DNA from: Thuidium tamariscinum
Taxonomy: Eukaryota > Streptophyta > Bryopsida > Hypnales > Thuidiaceae
NCBI GenBank assembly: GCA_947034885.2
Contig: OX344749.2
Location: forward strand, 39,089,682 to 39,153,681
Direction: 5' to 3'
DNA length: 64,000 bases
Shown: in pieces, positions 23,351 to 36,060 of the stretch
Layout of the letters: the number at the start of each line of letters is the position of its first letter
How positions within the stretch are numbered: the stretch's first letter is position 1
Made by a program: the position numbers and the translations under genes
Notes under the pieces: generated by a model
The model's database searches: none
The model's input: the letters and a program-made list of their open reading frames with translations, nothing else
Told to the model about the DNA's origin: nothing

Positions 23351-23991
23351 CCATTAGTGTAAAGATTGTGATTTCTATTGATCACTTTCCTAAGATGTTT
23401 TTGTATATGCATTTTCATATTTTGATTTCGTTGGTGAGATTAAAAGAGCCACCAATTTTGATGTTTTTATTGGTCCTTGTATAGTTATGCTAGTGCATTC
23501 AAACTATTGCAATTTTGTTTTTGAGTTATGGACATTTATAATTTGATAAAAATCTTGTCCGTTATTTGAACCCTAAACTATTGTCCATTTCTAGAATCCT
23601 AAAAAGTTCTCTACTATTTCCATTTTTAAAGTAAATTTTATTCTCATTGAACATAGAATGTTTTTTCAAATTTGCTCTCTAGTTTTTGCTTACACATGAC
23701 TATAATCAAACTTTGTTAAAAAAACGGCATGGAAGTAGGTTCAATTCCACACAAGGATTAGTCGTACTGTTTTTTATAAAACTTTTGATTCCACTTTGCT
23801 CAACAGTTCAATTTTTCCTTATAAATAATATATCCTATAAAAAATTGTATTGGCATGAGTAATATAAGTAATGATAGAGTGCCCTAATATAGGTCATTTT
23901 TTCAAATTAAGTAATTATAGGGGCACTTTTATAATAACCTTGTAGGTAAATAGCTCTCCCCAAAAAATATCCCATTGCTGCATGTGGTACA
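23351..23991. repeat. AT-rich DNA including a dispersed repeat shared with 27590-27830
   Basis: The final about 110 bases (23880-23991) match the region ending at about 27820, and the match resumes after the nested insertion at about 25462. A tRNA B-box-like word, GGTTCAATTCC, is at about 23740 without a cloverleaf. Confidence 0.4.
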
Positions 23992-25460
23992 AGGGTGATT
24001 GCAAGAAACACTTATCCTATTTGTTGCATTTTACTATAGTACTCGTGACTTTTTCTAGAGTACTTTAAAATTAGAAATTAATTTGAAAAAAAATTGAAAA
24101 ATATGAATAATGTATAGTTGTATACACCTCTAAGATGAAGGTTTTCACCGAAGGAAATTGATAGAAAAATTCTCTAAATAGGAGAACTTAAAAAGTGCCA
24201 AACCTCAAGAAAATATGTACCTTCATATTTTAATTAGGGAAAATTAGTAAAAATAAGTAAATACAAAAAATAAAAAGTGGACATTTGCAACAACTGTATG
24301 GAGATGATCATTCATTAAAAAAATCACTAAAATAATACTTTATATGTTTAAAAATACAACTAGAAGGAAGCTCACTTTGTGGACTTCCACACAACATAAA
24401 AAAAAAAAATTTCAAAATCCCTCATGTAGAAAGATGTAAGTCTACTAGAAGACCATCTCATCCAAATTGCATCTCAAAATCATTAAAAAAAGGTACTCCT
24501 TAGGGTGATTGCAAGAAACACCTGTCCTATTTTGTGTCACACTACGTGTGCTGATCTGTTTTTTGGCCATAACTTTTGTGTTTTGACTCCGATTGACTCA
24601 AGATTTGTAGGGAAGGTACTCATAACTATCATAAACCTTCCATAATTTTTTCATAATTTTCAAAAATAATTTACTATCCAAAAATAGACCCCAATTGGAT
24701 GTCACACTTGGCAATTCAGGGGGTTTTAGTACTATGGAGTACCTTTTTTAATAATTTTAAGACGAAATTTGGATGAGATGGTCTTCTAATAGACTTCTAG
24801 CTCTCCAGGAAAGGATTTTTAAAAATAGTTAATTTTATGTGGTGTGGAGGTCTACAAAGTGAGCTCCCTTCTGCTTGTATTTTGAAACATATAAAATATT
24901 ATTTTGGTGGGTTTTTTTGTGAATGACCATCTCCATAAAGTTATTGCAAATGTCCACTTTTTATTTTTTGAAAATATCTATTTTTACTATTTTTATCTAA
25001 TTAAAACATGAAGGTATGTATTTTCTGGAGGTTTGGCACTTTTCAAGTTCTCCTACTTAGAGAATTTTTCTATCCATTTCCTTCGGTGAAAACCTTCATT
25101 TTAGAGGTATATACACTATTCATATTTTTTTAAAATTTTTAAATTAATTTTCTAATTTTAAAGTACTCCCGAAAAAATCAGCCAAACGCAACAAAATCGG
25201 CAGGTGTTTCTTGCAATCACCCCTTACTCCTTAGTGACTTAAAAACCCCTAAATTGCCAAGTGTGACATTGAATCACTAGTACTATTTTGAAATCAAACT
25301 ATTTTTGAAAATTATAAAAAAATTAGAGAATGTGTATGGTATCTATGAGTATCTTTTGTATAAATCTTGAGTCATTTGGAGCCAAAACATAGAAGTTATG
25401 GCCAAAAAACAAATCAGCACGATAAGTGTGAAATAAAATAGGACAAGTGTTTCTTGCAAT
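23992..25460. mobile_element. Outer hAT-like element, reverse orientation, split by an inner copy
   Basis: The left end AGGGTGATTGCAAGAAACAC and the diverged right end GTGTTTCTTGCAATTGTCC enclose a sequence matching the inner copy in the opposite orientation. The inner copy interrupts it at 24502-25224. Flanks at 23960-23991 and 25462-25500 rejoin as a continuous sequence at 27800-27850, which shows the empty site. Confidence 0.65.
24502..25224. mobile_element. Inner hAT-like element with perfect 8-bp target duplication
   Basis: 723 bp. The ends are AGGGTGATTGCAAGAAACAC and GTGTTTCTTGCAATCACCCC-T. The duplication TACTCCTT is at 24494-24501 and again at 25225-25232. No ORF. The terminal AGGG and 8-bp duplication indicate the hAT superfamily. 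Confidence 0.75.
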
Positions 25461-26309
25461 TGTCCACCCCAAATATACAAAGAATGACCTCTCCGAGCAC
25501 CATTATCATTGCACTACTTTTGAACACTTCATATATATCACTCATATTTGAATTCCTAAAGTCCCAACAAACATACATTAAGGTATTTAGATGGAGGTGG
25601 TGACAATTGTTAAGTCCCATTTCTCCCTTATATAGACAACATTGCTACTTTGGTACTACTATAGAACAACTTCTTGCAACTGCCAAATTACTACTTAGAA
25701 GTCTCCAACTATTGTGTACCTAGTTTACAATTGCTTCAAATCAATATCTTGCACACTTTGATTCATTGTACAATTTGTAAACATCTTAAGCAATCATTGT
25801 CACTTTTTCTTTGCATTTAGTAAGGAGACTTAAGACAACTATATACATCCTTGTTTAGGGGAAGTCAAATAGGTGACCCTAGTACTCTTCCTATGCCAAT
25901 CCTTTCAAGACTTGTTAGCAAATTTGTCTATAACTTTTGATTTGAGGCTTGAAATCTAAAACAAATTTTTAGAAATGAAAATAAGATTGATTTCCCAACT
26001 TTTATTTGTTCAAAGCTTTTTGAAAAAAGTTAATCTAGTATGCCTAAATGAGGTCTGAAATTTTGCTTGTAGTACAATTCTTGTGTTTTATATATCCCAT
26101 ATGTTTTGTCTTGACTCCCACTACCCCACTAGTATAAAGAGTTTGTCATTGAATCTTTTCTTTTCATTCACATACTAAGTGGCTTTGGAAGCCATATGGC
26201 ACATGTACTAAATATAATGTATTGTGAATGTTATATTGTATATGGTATAATGTATACATTGTTAACTTATAAGATGTCTCGGATGTAGTGACCATGACAG
26301 TTTCACTCC
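25461..26309. other. AT-rich intergenic DNA, nothing identified
   Basis: No gene or bounded repeat. The first 40 bases continue the host repeat shared with 27820-27860. Confidence 0.35.
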
Positions 26310-26311
26310 TA

Positions 26312-26722
26312 AGGTGGTCGGCTCTAAAATGGAGTGGGCATTAAGAATGGACCCTATAAAAGGCTATAAAATGGACAATAGGTGGTTCTTAAATGGACCT
26401 TCACATTCATTGAATGAATCAAGGAAAGATGCATTGGGAATAGTGAGAGCCAATCATGCTCTTTGCTTTTCCATCTTTCTTTAGAAATTGCAAGTGAACT
26501 ATTCACGAAAGACCTAGAGATATAAAATAGGGACCTACAATACATCTCCTTTGAAAATTCATAACTAATTCAAAAATGCTTCAAAAACTATGAAACCACT
26601 TGTTTTAAATTCCTCATCAGTTTTTCATTTTCTGAAAAATGGTGCAAAAATATTTCCATTCAAATAAATACATGAAAAAAGGAGACCAGCCCTTAGATGG
26701 TCCATTACAGAGCTGACTACCT
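26312..26722. mobile_element. TA-flanked AGGTAG-clan MITE
   Basis: The inverted termini AGGTGGTCGGCTCTAAAATG and (complement) AGGTAGTCAGCTCTGTAATG are flanked by TA (26310-26311 and 26723-26724). The interior includes ATTCATAACTAATTCAAA, shared with 27165-27190, 50920-50940 and other clan members. No ORF. Confidence 0.65.
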
Positions 26723-26724
26723 TA

Positions 26725-27329
26725 TAGGAGAGGGCTCTAAAACTGAGTGGGCATTTTCAATCATCCAGTAGGAGCTCTGAAATGGATAGGTGAACTTTGG
26801 AAAAATGAACTCTGGATTGCAATAGAGCTTGATGAGATTTGTTTATACTTCTTCAATGGATGGTTTAAGAACCACACTGGGTTCATTCCTAACTAAGTGG
26901 CTAGGTGTCTACTAATTTAATTCAAAATTAGAATTCATTGTTCAACTACCTTCTTACAAGTATTGAAAAATTTAAAATAATGATTAAATCAAGCATTCAT
27001 TTCAGATTTAGAAAGGGACACTTTTAGAAACCATTTCAATTACTTTATACATGTTGCAATGCTAGTTTTTGAACAAGGCCTGATTTTTTTTCAAACTATG
27101 CATGGATGGGTTTCCAAGGGCCTATGATCACAAATAGGGACCTAAACTAGATTGTATTCAAAAATTCATAACTAATTCAATAATGCTTCAAAAAATATGA
27201 AACAACTTGTGTTAGATTCCTCATCTATTTCTCTTTGACTGAAAAATAAGCTAAAAATATTTCCATCTCAGAAAATACATGAAAAAGGCACATCAGTACT
27301 TAGATGATCACTTTTTGAGTCTCTTACCT
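26725..27329. mobile_element. Second, adjoining AGGTAG-clan repeat (diverged)
   Basis: Starts directly after the previous element with AGGAGAGGGCTCTAAAACTG and ends AGTCTCTTACCT before TA. The interior duplicates much of 26520-26690. The left terminus is degenerate. Confidence 0.5.
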
Positions 27330-28350
27330 TACTATTGGAAATCTTGACAAGCTAGATCCTCGTACTCTTGTAGAAAATCCTCAATTCTAGTTTTAAACTT
27401 GGAAGGACACTTGTCAATGACTAGGAAAGTCAATCAAAAATGATGTGAATTTTGAACAAATAAGGGCTGCTTTACATCTAGAAGCTGGGCCAATTCTTCA
27501 CCAAGTCAATCGCCCAAAATTTCAACCCATTCTTCGGTTGAAGGCCAACCTCATCTAATTCTAGGGGAGGATACTTCCCGTTTTTTAATAACCTACATGC
27601 GGCGGAATATAGGGTACATTTAAATAATCTTAGGTAAAATTTATAAGAAATTTACATATAAAATAGGGGACATTAAAAAGGCAAAGTGTTTTTAAAATAA
27701 AATAGGGATGATAATATGGCTGATTTTTCCGCTTTATGGTAAAATAGGGGCTCTTTTAATGTTGCCAAGTAATGATTACAAGTAATTGATAACCCCCCTA
27801 AAAATACCCCACCGCCGCACGTGGGTCCCCCAAATATACAAGAAGTGTCTTCCCCGGGATCTAATTTGACATTGGCCTCTAGGTCAAGAATTGGCTTTGA
27901 ATTGGCCTCCCATTTTTGGTGCACCCAATTCAACAAGATGGGGCTATATTGGGGCTATATCAGATCGTCCATTTGAAGAAAGAAAACACTGATATAGCAA
28001 ATTGGCCTAGCCTCTTGGTGTAAAGGGGTTGGGGCTAATTTGAGCCTCTCAACCAATCATAGGCTAGGATTCTTGGCTTCACATGTACACCAAATTGGCC
28101 CCGACTCTTAGTGTAAAGTGGCCCTAAGTGCATACTTCATTTCTACAGTAATTTGGAAAGTCATCCATTGAATGACTTTACAATTACTAAGATTACTACT
28201 AGTAATCAAAACATCAAATGTTGTTCTATTTCATTCATCATCACAAAGTCTCACACACACACAACCAACACACACAATCAATACAAGCTATAAATGCTTA
28301 GTTTCTTTGATCAAAACATACACAACAAAGAGTCAGAAGCCAAACCCTTG
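27330..28350. other. AT-rich intergenic DNA with a short CA repeat
   Basis: Includes the host repeat shared with 23880-23991 and 25462-25500 (27590-27860) and a CA-rich microsatellite at 28250-28282. No gene seen; a minus-strand ORF at 27673-27936 lacks coding features. Confidence 0.4.
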
Positions 28351-29110
28351 AGGGTGATTGCAAGAAATACTTCACGTTTTTGGCTCAAAACGCTGTTTTT
28401 GAACATAGTACTAGCAGTACTACGTGATCTTGACAATACAACGCATTTGACGCACACCTACAAATCTCAACCGTCGATTTTGCGCACCTATAGATCTGGG
28501 CCGTCAATATAGTACTATACAATACTATGTAGTATTATAGAGTATTACAAGTACTTCACAGGCCACAAGGAGCAAAAAATAGCAAAAAAAGGGCCTGTGG
28601 ACCTTTTTATTTTTAATAATTAAAAAAAAATCAAAAAATTATTTTTAAAAGAAGCCATTTTCTTAAACAAAATTGCACTCATATTGCAACAAAAAATTCC
28701 TCTAAATTTTTTTCCCCCTCTTTGTAGCATTTGTACAAAGGAAGGTCACTTTGACCCCATGTGGACAATAGACATTTTACTATTTTTATAAAAAATCATA
28801 GTCAATCTTTGAAATGTTAGTAGACCTCTAACTTGTCCAATTTGTGGCTTCAAATTCGGATTTTTGAGTGAAAAATAGGACTAAAAACCTCCAAAATGGC
28901 CAAGATAGACAGCCAATCAGGGGCAATTTTAAAATAGTAAAACAATTTTAAGAAAATTAAAAAAATTACACAACATATAAAACTATTGTGTCCACCTTCA
29001 TTCTAAATTTCAAGTTGATAGGGCAACATATGCAAAAGTTATGAGCAAAAAACTACCCGTTGGAGGTCAAGGGGACAAGAAATAGGACAAGTGTTTCTTA
29101 CAATCACCCT
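28351..29110. mobile_element. hAT-like element, AGGGTGATTGC family
   Basis: The ends are AGGGTGATTGCAAGAAATAC and CAAGTGTTTCTTACAATCACCCT; 760 bp, no ORF. The interior is diverged from the copy at 24502-25224. The flanks do not show an 8-bp duplication. Confidence 0.6.
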
Positions 29111-29140
29111 TGATCAATTAATAGTGGTAGAAGCTTACTA

Positions 29141-29526
29141 AGGTAGAACCACCTATATCCAATCACTTAAGCAATTCTAGAACAAATCATGAGGAGTATG
29201 AGGCTATGTAAATTTTTCCCATGTAGGAAGATAGGATATATGGGGATTGCAAATTTTTTACAATTTAGTATGATTTTTGGAAGCCAATAAGTGCTTTGAA
29301 CCCATAGCCAATGTCTAAAGTGTTCCAATTCGAATCATAATTGGGACCAATTTACTACTTGGTACTTCCCATACACTTTATGACATTTGGGGACATGTGT
29401 CATGATTTTATTAGTCCCAACCTTGAAAATGGAAAAAATGTACATTCCAAGCTTTGATTGGAAATCTTTTCTAGCTTTCGTTGGAAATAACTGCATCCTA
29501 TAAATTGGATATGGGTGATTCTACCT
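29141..29526. mobile_element. TA-flanked AGGTAG-clan MITE (AGGTAGAACCACC type)
   Basis: TA at 29139-29140 and 29527-29528. Termini are AGGTAGAACCACCTATATCC and (complement) AGGTAGAATCACCCATATCC. The interior resembles 9260-9460. Confidence 0.7.
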
Positions 29527-29782
29527 TATATCATCTAATTGTTTTGTGTAACCTTTAAGATGAAAACTTAGAGAAGGACAACAATTGTGCGATTTGTCAT
29601 GCATACATTCTTCCTATCTCTTGCAAACAAAAGTAGGCAAGGAAAGTGTTGTTGCAGACTTTTGTAAAATTGTATGATTAGGATACATACATATACGTAC
29701 AATACATATGTAAGTCAATTCGACTCCAAACTGCAAGGATTGTGATTGAGAGGAGAAGGAAGTCTTGTTGATATATAGAAAT

Positions 29783-29849
29783 TGCTCTTCATTTTTCAGC
29801 TATGTCGATGATTAGCGATCTGAACAACCAAGGCTCTTAGAAATGTTCC
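29783..29849 (-). pseudogene. Relic of the 3' end of the unknown gene at 20550-21537
   Basis: About 67 bases align with 20535-20602, the last about 17 codons plus 3' flank of the minus-strand gene. Shared words include GCTCTTCA, GATTAGCGATCT versus GATCAGCGATCT, and CCAAGGCTCT. It carries point changes and stop codons and directly abuts the truncated family A element at 29856. It could be gene-fragment capture or a decayed duplicate. Confidence 0.6.
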
Positions 29850-29855
29850 CAGACA

Positions 29856-30010
29856 CCAATTGAAATAAAAATTATATTCCTACAAAGCTAATCACTTTTT
29901 CTATCTTGATATGAGAAAGTTTCAAAAAGTTTCACCAAAAATTGAAGTTATAGGAATGTGCCCAAAATCCATATTGTCCCCCAAGGGGACAATGGTCCTT
30001 TAGGGGTTAA
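29856..30010. mobile_element. Truncated right end of a TTAA family A element
   Basis: Matches 41432-41583, including CCAATTGAAATAAAAATTAT and TCCCCCAAGGGGAC, and ends GGTCCTTTAGGGG-TTAA (30007-30010). The left part is missing. Confidence 0.65.
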
Positions 30011-31189
30011 CCCCTAAGTGTTGAGATTCATCTTCAACATTGACAGTTTGGAAAAAAAATCATCATAAAGTACTACTTGGAAGAATATTTTGGATTTGAG
30101 ATGCAATTCAAACTTGTAGAGTTTGAGTTTTCAATTCTACCCATATGGTTAGATTGATCAACACTATCACCAATATTTTCCTATAAATTTTGAAAGGTAA
30201 AATTCAAAATCCCTCCTAAATTCAATTATAAGAAAAATATTGTCATTTTTTAGTACATTTTGTTGAAATGGATTTGAAATGAGTTTCTCTCAACACGGTT
30301 GTTTTTTGAAATTTTTGTGTTATTTGATTCTATGACCTCATTTTGTGCAATTCTTAGTTTGAGCTAGGGTCAATGCAAGGGAACCACTTGACAAACTTTT
30401 ACATTTGTAATTTCAAGAAATATGTACTTTTGTGACATCAAATCCAACCTCTGGATAGGACAACAATTTCATAAAGTATCTCTAAAAATTAGGATGACTT
30501 TCATCCAAGCTATAATGAGAAAGAAATCTGAATTTCATTTTGTACATCATTGTCCACAAAATAGATGTTGGCATGCTCAAGGATTAATCGTTGATTTGTC
30601 ATTACGACATAAGGATTAATTTAATGTAACCTATACCACTTGGCAACAACTGCAATATGTAACCCTTCCTTGAGCCACATGCAATTTTCTTGAGAATTGA
30701 TTTTTGTGCATTCACGTGAAGTTCATTACGAAACTGTTCAGAAAGGCTCTAGAAGAGGTGTCCATATAGTAGTTTGCTCTAAAAGCGACTGTGTTCTAAA
30801 TGTGACCCTATCTAAGATTAAGTTACATGTTATTTGAAATCAGCCCTTTTTATTTGGGCGATATGGTGCCAGATTGCACCATCCCAAAAGAAGTGTCTAC
30901 TTCTCGCCAGATAAAAGTAATCTTTTTTCGCCAAAAAAACTTCATTTCTATTCAAAATATAAATGAAATTGCCAAATTTGGATGAAAAAGTGCATGAATA
31001 TGATTGAAAAGTGTTTTTGGTCAAAAAGATGGATGGATGAAGATGTACAATGCTTCACCAAATTTTAAGTGGTCGCCATCTTGGCACTTTCTCAAAAACC
31101 AAAAAAAAAGGGCTGTTTGAAATATGTATTACAGTCAGTGATGAGTTCAGTAGGCTTAAATGGTTGCTTTGTGAGCAGACTACCTTAAC
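30011..31189. other. AT-rich intergenic DNA, nothing identified
   Basis: No coding region, RNA gene or bounded repeat is evident. Confidence 0.4.
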
Positions 31190-33213
31190 TGAAGCTTAGC
31201 AGCCGCGGACTGCACTGGACATGTTTGCAAAGCTGATCAATTTGCCCTTTTTAGGGTTACCTGAGAAGATGGTTTTCGATCGGCAAGTGGACATGCCCGA
31301 AGCTGGCTCTACTGTGCAGTACTGTAGTTTTTTTTGCCTTTTCCTTCACCGACCTATTCCTTTTGCTACTTTCAATCTTTAGTTCAGCTGAGTCTGTTTC
31401 AGCGCAATCAGTTTGCAAGGAATGATAGATTGCAGCTCACAAGTTTTGTTTTTGTTGAGCGCGCAATGAGGGTTAGTATCTGCATTGCAACGCGACAAGG
31501 AGCTAATCTGCACTCCTTTACAGAAGATTGGCAACATTCCCTTGATCCTCAGGTAATTTAATTTGTGTGCATTACCATTGAGAGACTTTCTTGTCACGGA
31601 GGGAATCTGTGTGTATTTCCCTGTTATCACAATGGGGATATTTTCGTAATACCCTGTTTTTCCCTGTGCAATTACTTTCGTTTGATTTTCCACTAATTCT
31701 GAAACTTGCGGTTGTGTGCGGAGATTAAAGCATATGTATGTTGCAACTCAGCAGTTTTGGCGCGTTGGTAGGGTTCAAGTGGAGCATTGATCTTCTTGTA
31801 CCCTGCAGTGCAATGAAGTCGGTTGCTGAAAAGGGAACCCATTGCCATGTCTAACATTTCAGGTTTAACAATGTTACTGTCGATTAGTTTCCTTTCTGTT
31901 GTATATGGCTGTGGGGAATCTCAAGTTGATTTCAGTGAAATTGCGGGATTCTTGATCTCTGAATGAGGAACGTGGCCTCCTCAAAGCCTTGCACTCTGGG
32001 TTTTAACAAAGAATTTTAAAAGAAAGGGTTGAGACGAAGATTGGAGGCAATGAATTTGCATGGAAAACGCCCCTCGAGTCTTGTCCATCTCCATGTCGTC
32101 CGCCTCGGAAATAGGGATGAAGTTTTGAATTCAACATTGAATCCACTTGACGTTGCTTTGAGAATATGGAAATTGCGGACATGAACTGCCATTTGGCAAT
32201 GCAAAAGGCAACTGAATGGTCGTTCACTTAACACTGCAATGCCACCATTTGGGTTTGACAAGTAAATAACTGCATTTTCCAGGACCTACTGCTCCACCGC
32301 AGACTGCTGAAATTGGAAGACAATTGTCACATTTTGTTAATACTTGCGCTGGTATCCTGCTGGTAGACGACACTTGAATCTGGAATTTCCAAGCAAATTA
32401 AAGTGCCTGCTCTTTAGGAGGAAGTTAGTCACCAGCAAGTATAAAGCTTGTGGTGTCTTCGCAAACTTCGGATCATTTCTTGGACATGGCCTGCACGAGA
32501 TGATTTTCTGGGCTTAACCAGGACTATTGAACCTTAATTATATTCGCAGAAAAGGCAAATTTTGTGGAGGTTAGGTTGAGGGTTTTTAGGGTTTAGCCTT
32601 TCTGGGGTTGGTTACAGCTAACTCACAAGTCTGTATAGACATATATCAATAGGAGCATGTTTCGAGCGGTCTTCCCTCATTCTGCTATTGCAAATGGTCT
32701 ATCATCTTTCTAGTGATCAGATTACAAGTGCTGTCAGAATTGAGATTTTGGCAATGTCTAATACGGAGTACAAAGTAGATTGAATGGATGCACGACGAAG
32801 CTCTCAGGATTTCTTATGTGATTGGTTTTGGATAATTCATGTCTAGCGATGTCTTCTATGACTAGTAAGGTATAACATGGAAGTAAAACTAGATGTCTCC
32901 TGATGAATCATGATAGCAAATACATTCACTTTGTACCAGGTAACTCCGGTTTGTAACATTTGAACTGAAACACCTCAATACAAATGTGCATATTTACATC
33001 ATCCATGTTCAAAACTGCAGGTTTAACAGGGTCAGAAAATTGAAGGCCGACATGGTTCTGCTGCAGTAGTATTCATAAAACTCTGTAAATCTTCCTCGTC
33101 AGACGTTATAAGAGCGTTGTTGTGGGAAGCTGTTTTCCTGAATGAGAGAATTGCGTGCTAATTAGGTTACCATGTGATACGAGTCCCTCAGAATGACATA
33201 CGACCTTTATATT
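31190..33213. other. Less AT-rich unassigned region with coding-like fragments
   Basis: Base composition is closer to the genic regions. Fragments that read like protein in one frame and then shift occur at 31420-31560 (+) and 32030-32250 (+ and -). None matches a family I know and none assembles with good splice sites. It could be a decayed gene or UTR-like transcribed DNA. Confidence 0.3.
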
Positions 33214-33465
33214 TTATTGTGATGCGCTATTTACATGACGGGCAACGAAATTCAAAGCATCAGATGGGTGAACCCAGGTCTGCCCAACAATATTCTGACG
33301 GCCAAGTCGAATAGTTAGCACATTTCCAGCGGGTTTAATACTGGTGATAGCTCGTAGCACCGGCAATGTGCAGTACAACTTCAAGCTCAAGTCATTTAAG
33401 AGGTGTGTTTCCTTGGTAGAGTTTTTCATATTGACTCCAGCACAACTGATGTTTCTAGGGTGCAA
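33214..33465 (-). CDS. Possible exon of an unrecognised gene
   Basis: An open frame of 83 residues with protein-like composition (GNVLTIRLGRQNIVGQTWVH, then PSDALNFVARHV) ending in a stop at 33214. No domain is recognised. Only the 3' half looks coding; the N-terminal residues may be intron read-through. The partner exon was not found. Confidence 0.25.
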   Translation of the reverse strand: MHPRNISCAGVNMKNSTKETHLLNDLSLKLYCTLPVLRAITSIKPAGNVLTIRLGRQNIVGQTWVHPSDALNFVARHVNSASQ

Positions 33466-35990
33466 AATGTGCCGGGAGAGTGACTAATTGCGCATAAAGA
33501 ACTGAGGAAATTGTACCACTTGGCATTCAAGGCTTGCCTGACCTGATTGCAAATGCGGTGGCATACCCTCCAAAATACTCTGCTTTTCCTTGTTATGTCT
33601 GCTAAATTTCATGCAAAATGCACTGGCACAATTTTCGAGTTCTTTATGTACCTTCACGTATCCATAGCTCTGAACGTGAATCTTATTTTTGGATCCATAA
33701 AATCAAGCTCCTCAACCTTCATGTCCCGTATGCAGTATGCACTGCTTAATCATTACCACTCTACAGTACGCTTTTTGGACTCGGTCTCAACGAAATCATG
33801 AAAGCCTATTCAGACGCTTCTGTGGTATGATTGTCACTCAGATTCCAAAAACACACCAGCAGCAGATTAGATTCGAGTTTCATATGTTAGCGCAAACTCC
33901 TTTTTTCTGATCAAACATATTTTAGGCATTCCATGACTCTTTCCATAAACCATCATGAATTTTCTGTCTCACGTCGTGTACGAATTTGTCCGGCCAGGCA
34001 ATGATGAGTGATGAGATTTTTTTGAAGCGTTTCAAATCTTTGGAATGCACTGACCTCCTGTTCTTGCGGTATGAATCTACCGTTGGCTTACAGTGCAGAA
34101 TGTTTGGCTACGAATTGAACGCACATGTAGTGCTTTTGAGCAATCGCCATGGAGCAGATGCGCCTACAGGTACGTTTCTCCAACCGACAAGAATCTCAAT
34201 TCACGGCGGTCCGAGCTAGCCTGTACGAAATTGAATTGATGAGAAAAAAATATGCATGGAACCCAATTAATTCTACTGCATCGTGCTAGATCTCCCCAAC
34301 GTACTTCATTCAGCATTGATTGTTTCGTCTTCTCCTGTTTTTCCGGTCATCAACAGGATCAGGTTATGAATTCAATGTTTGAGTCAGATTGCTTCTATCT
34401 TGTCCAGACTGTAAGGAAGGAAGGAAGGCTGCGTGATTCTAAAGCACCTCCGATTGCATCACACAGCCAATTGATCCTTGGCTGCTGCCGTTAACGCAGC
34501 TAGCAACTATTCAACTGTACCTTTTCCAGCGTTGGGGTGCTGAAGGAATTTAACGCACTCGGACCCGGCACGCCGCGCGCGGCTGCTTATTGCTTTCCCC
34601 TGTAGCAGGTGCTGTACGTACGTAAGTTGCGCTTTTCCCATTGGACTCTGAATTTTTCAGTTTGCTTTCACAAGGTGAATTGGAACTGGACAGGAAACTG
34701 GCTCTTGACATCGTGCACTCACGTCATTCCATTGCGAAGACATTGTCTTCCCATCCCTGGAATTGAAGACCTGGCTGTCCCGAATTCTCGTCCTCATCCC
34801 CGCCCTCATCCGCGCCCTGAAAAGTCAGTTGATGAGTCGACACGGTCAGAAAGGCCGACATAGAGCCTCCAGCAGCTGGGCGAGCAATATGCACTCCCAT
34901 ACCTGATGGCCCATTCAGTGGAAGACCTGTCTCCAGCTAGCTTGAATTGCTCCTCTACCCGTAGCTGCTGCTGATCGAGAGTTAATTGGCTGCATGCATG
35001 AAATTGAAGCCGTCAAACATGCAGCTTAGCTAGAAATCTTAGAATAGTAGATTAGGTTAGAGTGGGTCCTCTCTCGTCCCTGGGCGGCTACTGTGTCGAT
35101 CTCCGACCCAGCTAGACCGATCTGTTGTCACTCTAACATTCATTAATTTGCGCCTCTTAATTAAGCTCCAGATCGATATCGCTGAAAAGTTCAGCAACTC
35201 GTTCACGGTGGCCGCCCAGGACGCGCGTGTGACTGGGCTTGCATGCGCGCGCTCAGCTTTCCAATCAAACTGGTCACCTTCTCCATCACCTAACTCGATC
35301 CAAAGCCATCAAACTCAGGTGACTAGACTTCACGAATTGAATGGAATTGTATTGAATTGAACGGAATTCCAATCACATCCAGGGTCCAATTCTTTGACCT
35401 CGCGTACGTTTTCCGAATGGATCACGCTACTAGCTGCAATTCAAAAGGACGGATTGGGCTACTCCGATCCGATCCACGCAGGTCCATTTCAATGTTTCGC
35501 CGATCGATAATTTACATGTGTGTGAGCTAGCTAGCTTGCTTGCTTGTATCCTTCTGTGTGGGACACAAACTCGATTTCACTTTTTCCAAAAGAATGTCAG
35601 TATAGTCGAAAGACCGATTCACAAAAACTGAACATTCAAACCGGACCTCTTTATTAATTACCAACTTTTGCTGATATCGATCGAAATAAGATTCTAGAGT
35701 GTCTTAATTGTACTCGCAGATCGATTTCACACTACGTTCTATGTCCTGTTGCACTTTGAAGCCATGTTGTAATGATCATTTAGCTGGGAGCCAAGGTGGT
35801 ATTAAGATCGATTCAACAGGTTTGTGTGAATGAGTAATTTGTGACGTAGATCGCGCGACGACCTACATATTGAGAAGTTCGGCGCGCGTCGTTGTCCGGC
35901 CGCTGGGGAATTGAAGAACTCTGCCTCTGCAGTAGATGGTCGAGAAGCTGTGCGTACGTCTAGGATGCTAGATTGTAGCTCGCCTTAGCT
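33466..35990. other. Unassigned intergenic region of mixed composition
   Basis: Contains CT- and GATC-rich promoter-like stretches (34560-35560, with AGCTAGCT and CGTACG words) and a short CCGCCCTCATCC-type repeat near 34785-34815. Short ORFs have no recognisable product. No tRNA or rRNA. Confidence 0.35.
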
Positions 35991-36060
35991 ATGCAAGAGT
36001 ACAGGTGTACGCTTTCGCTGGTGTCGGTTTCTTTTGGAGCTTTCTCAGCATGGGTTTGCA

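Noticed and set aside
23725-23760. tRNA B-box-like GGTTCAATTCC
   Set aside because: No A-box at the right distance and no cloverleaf.
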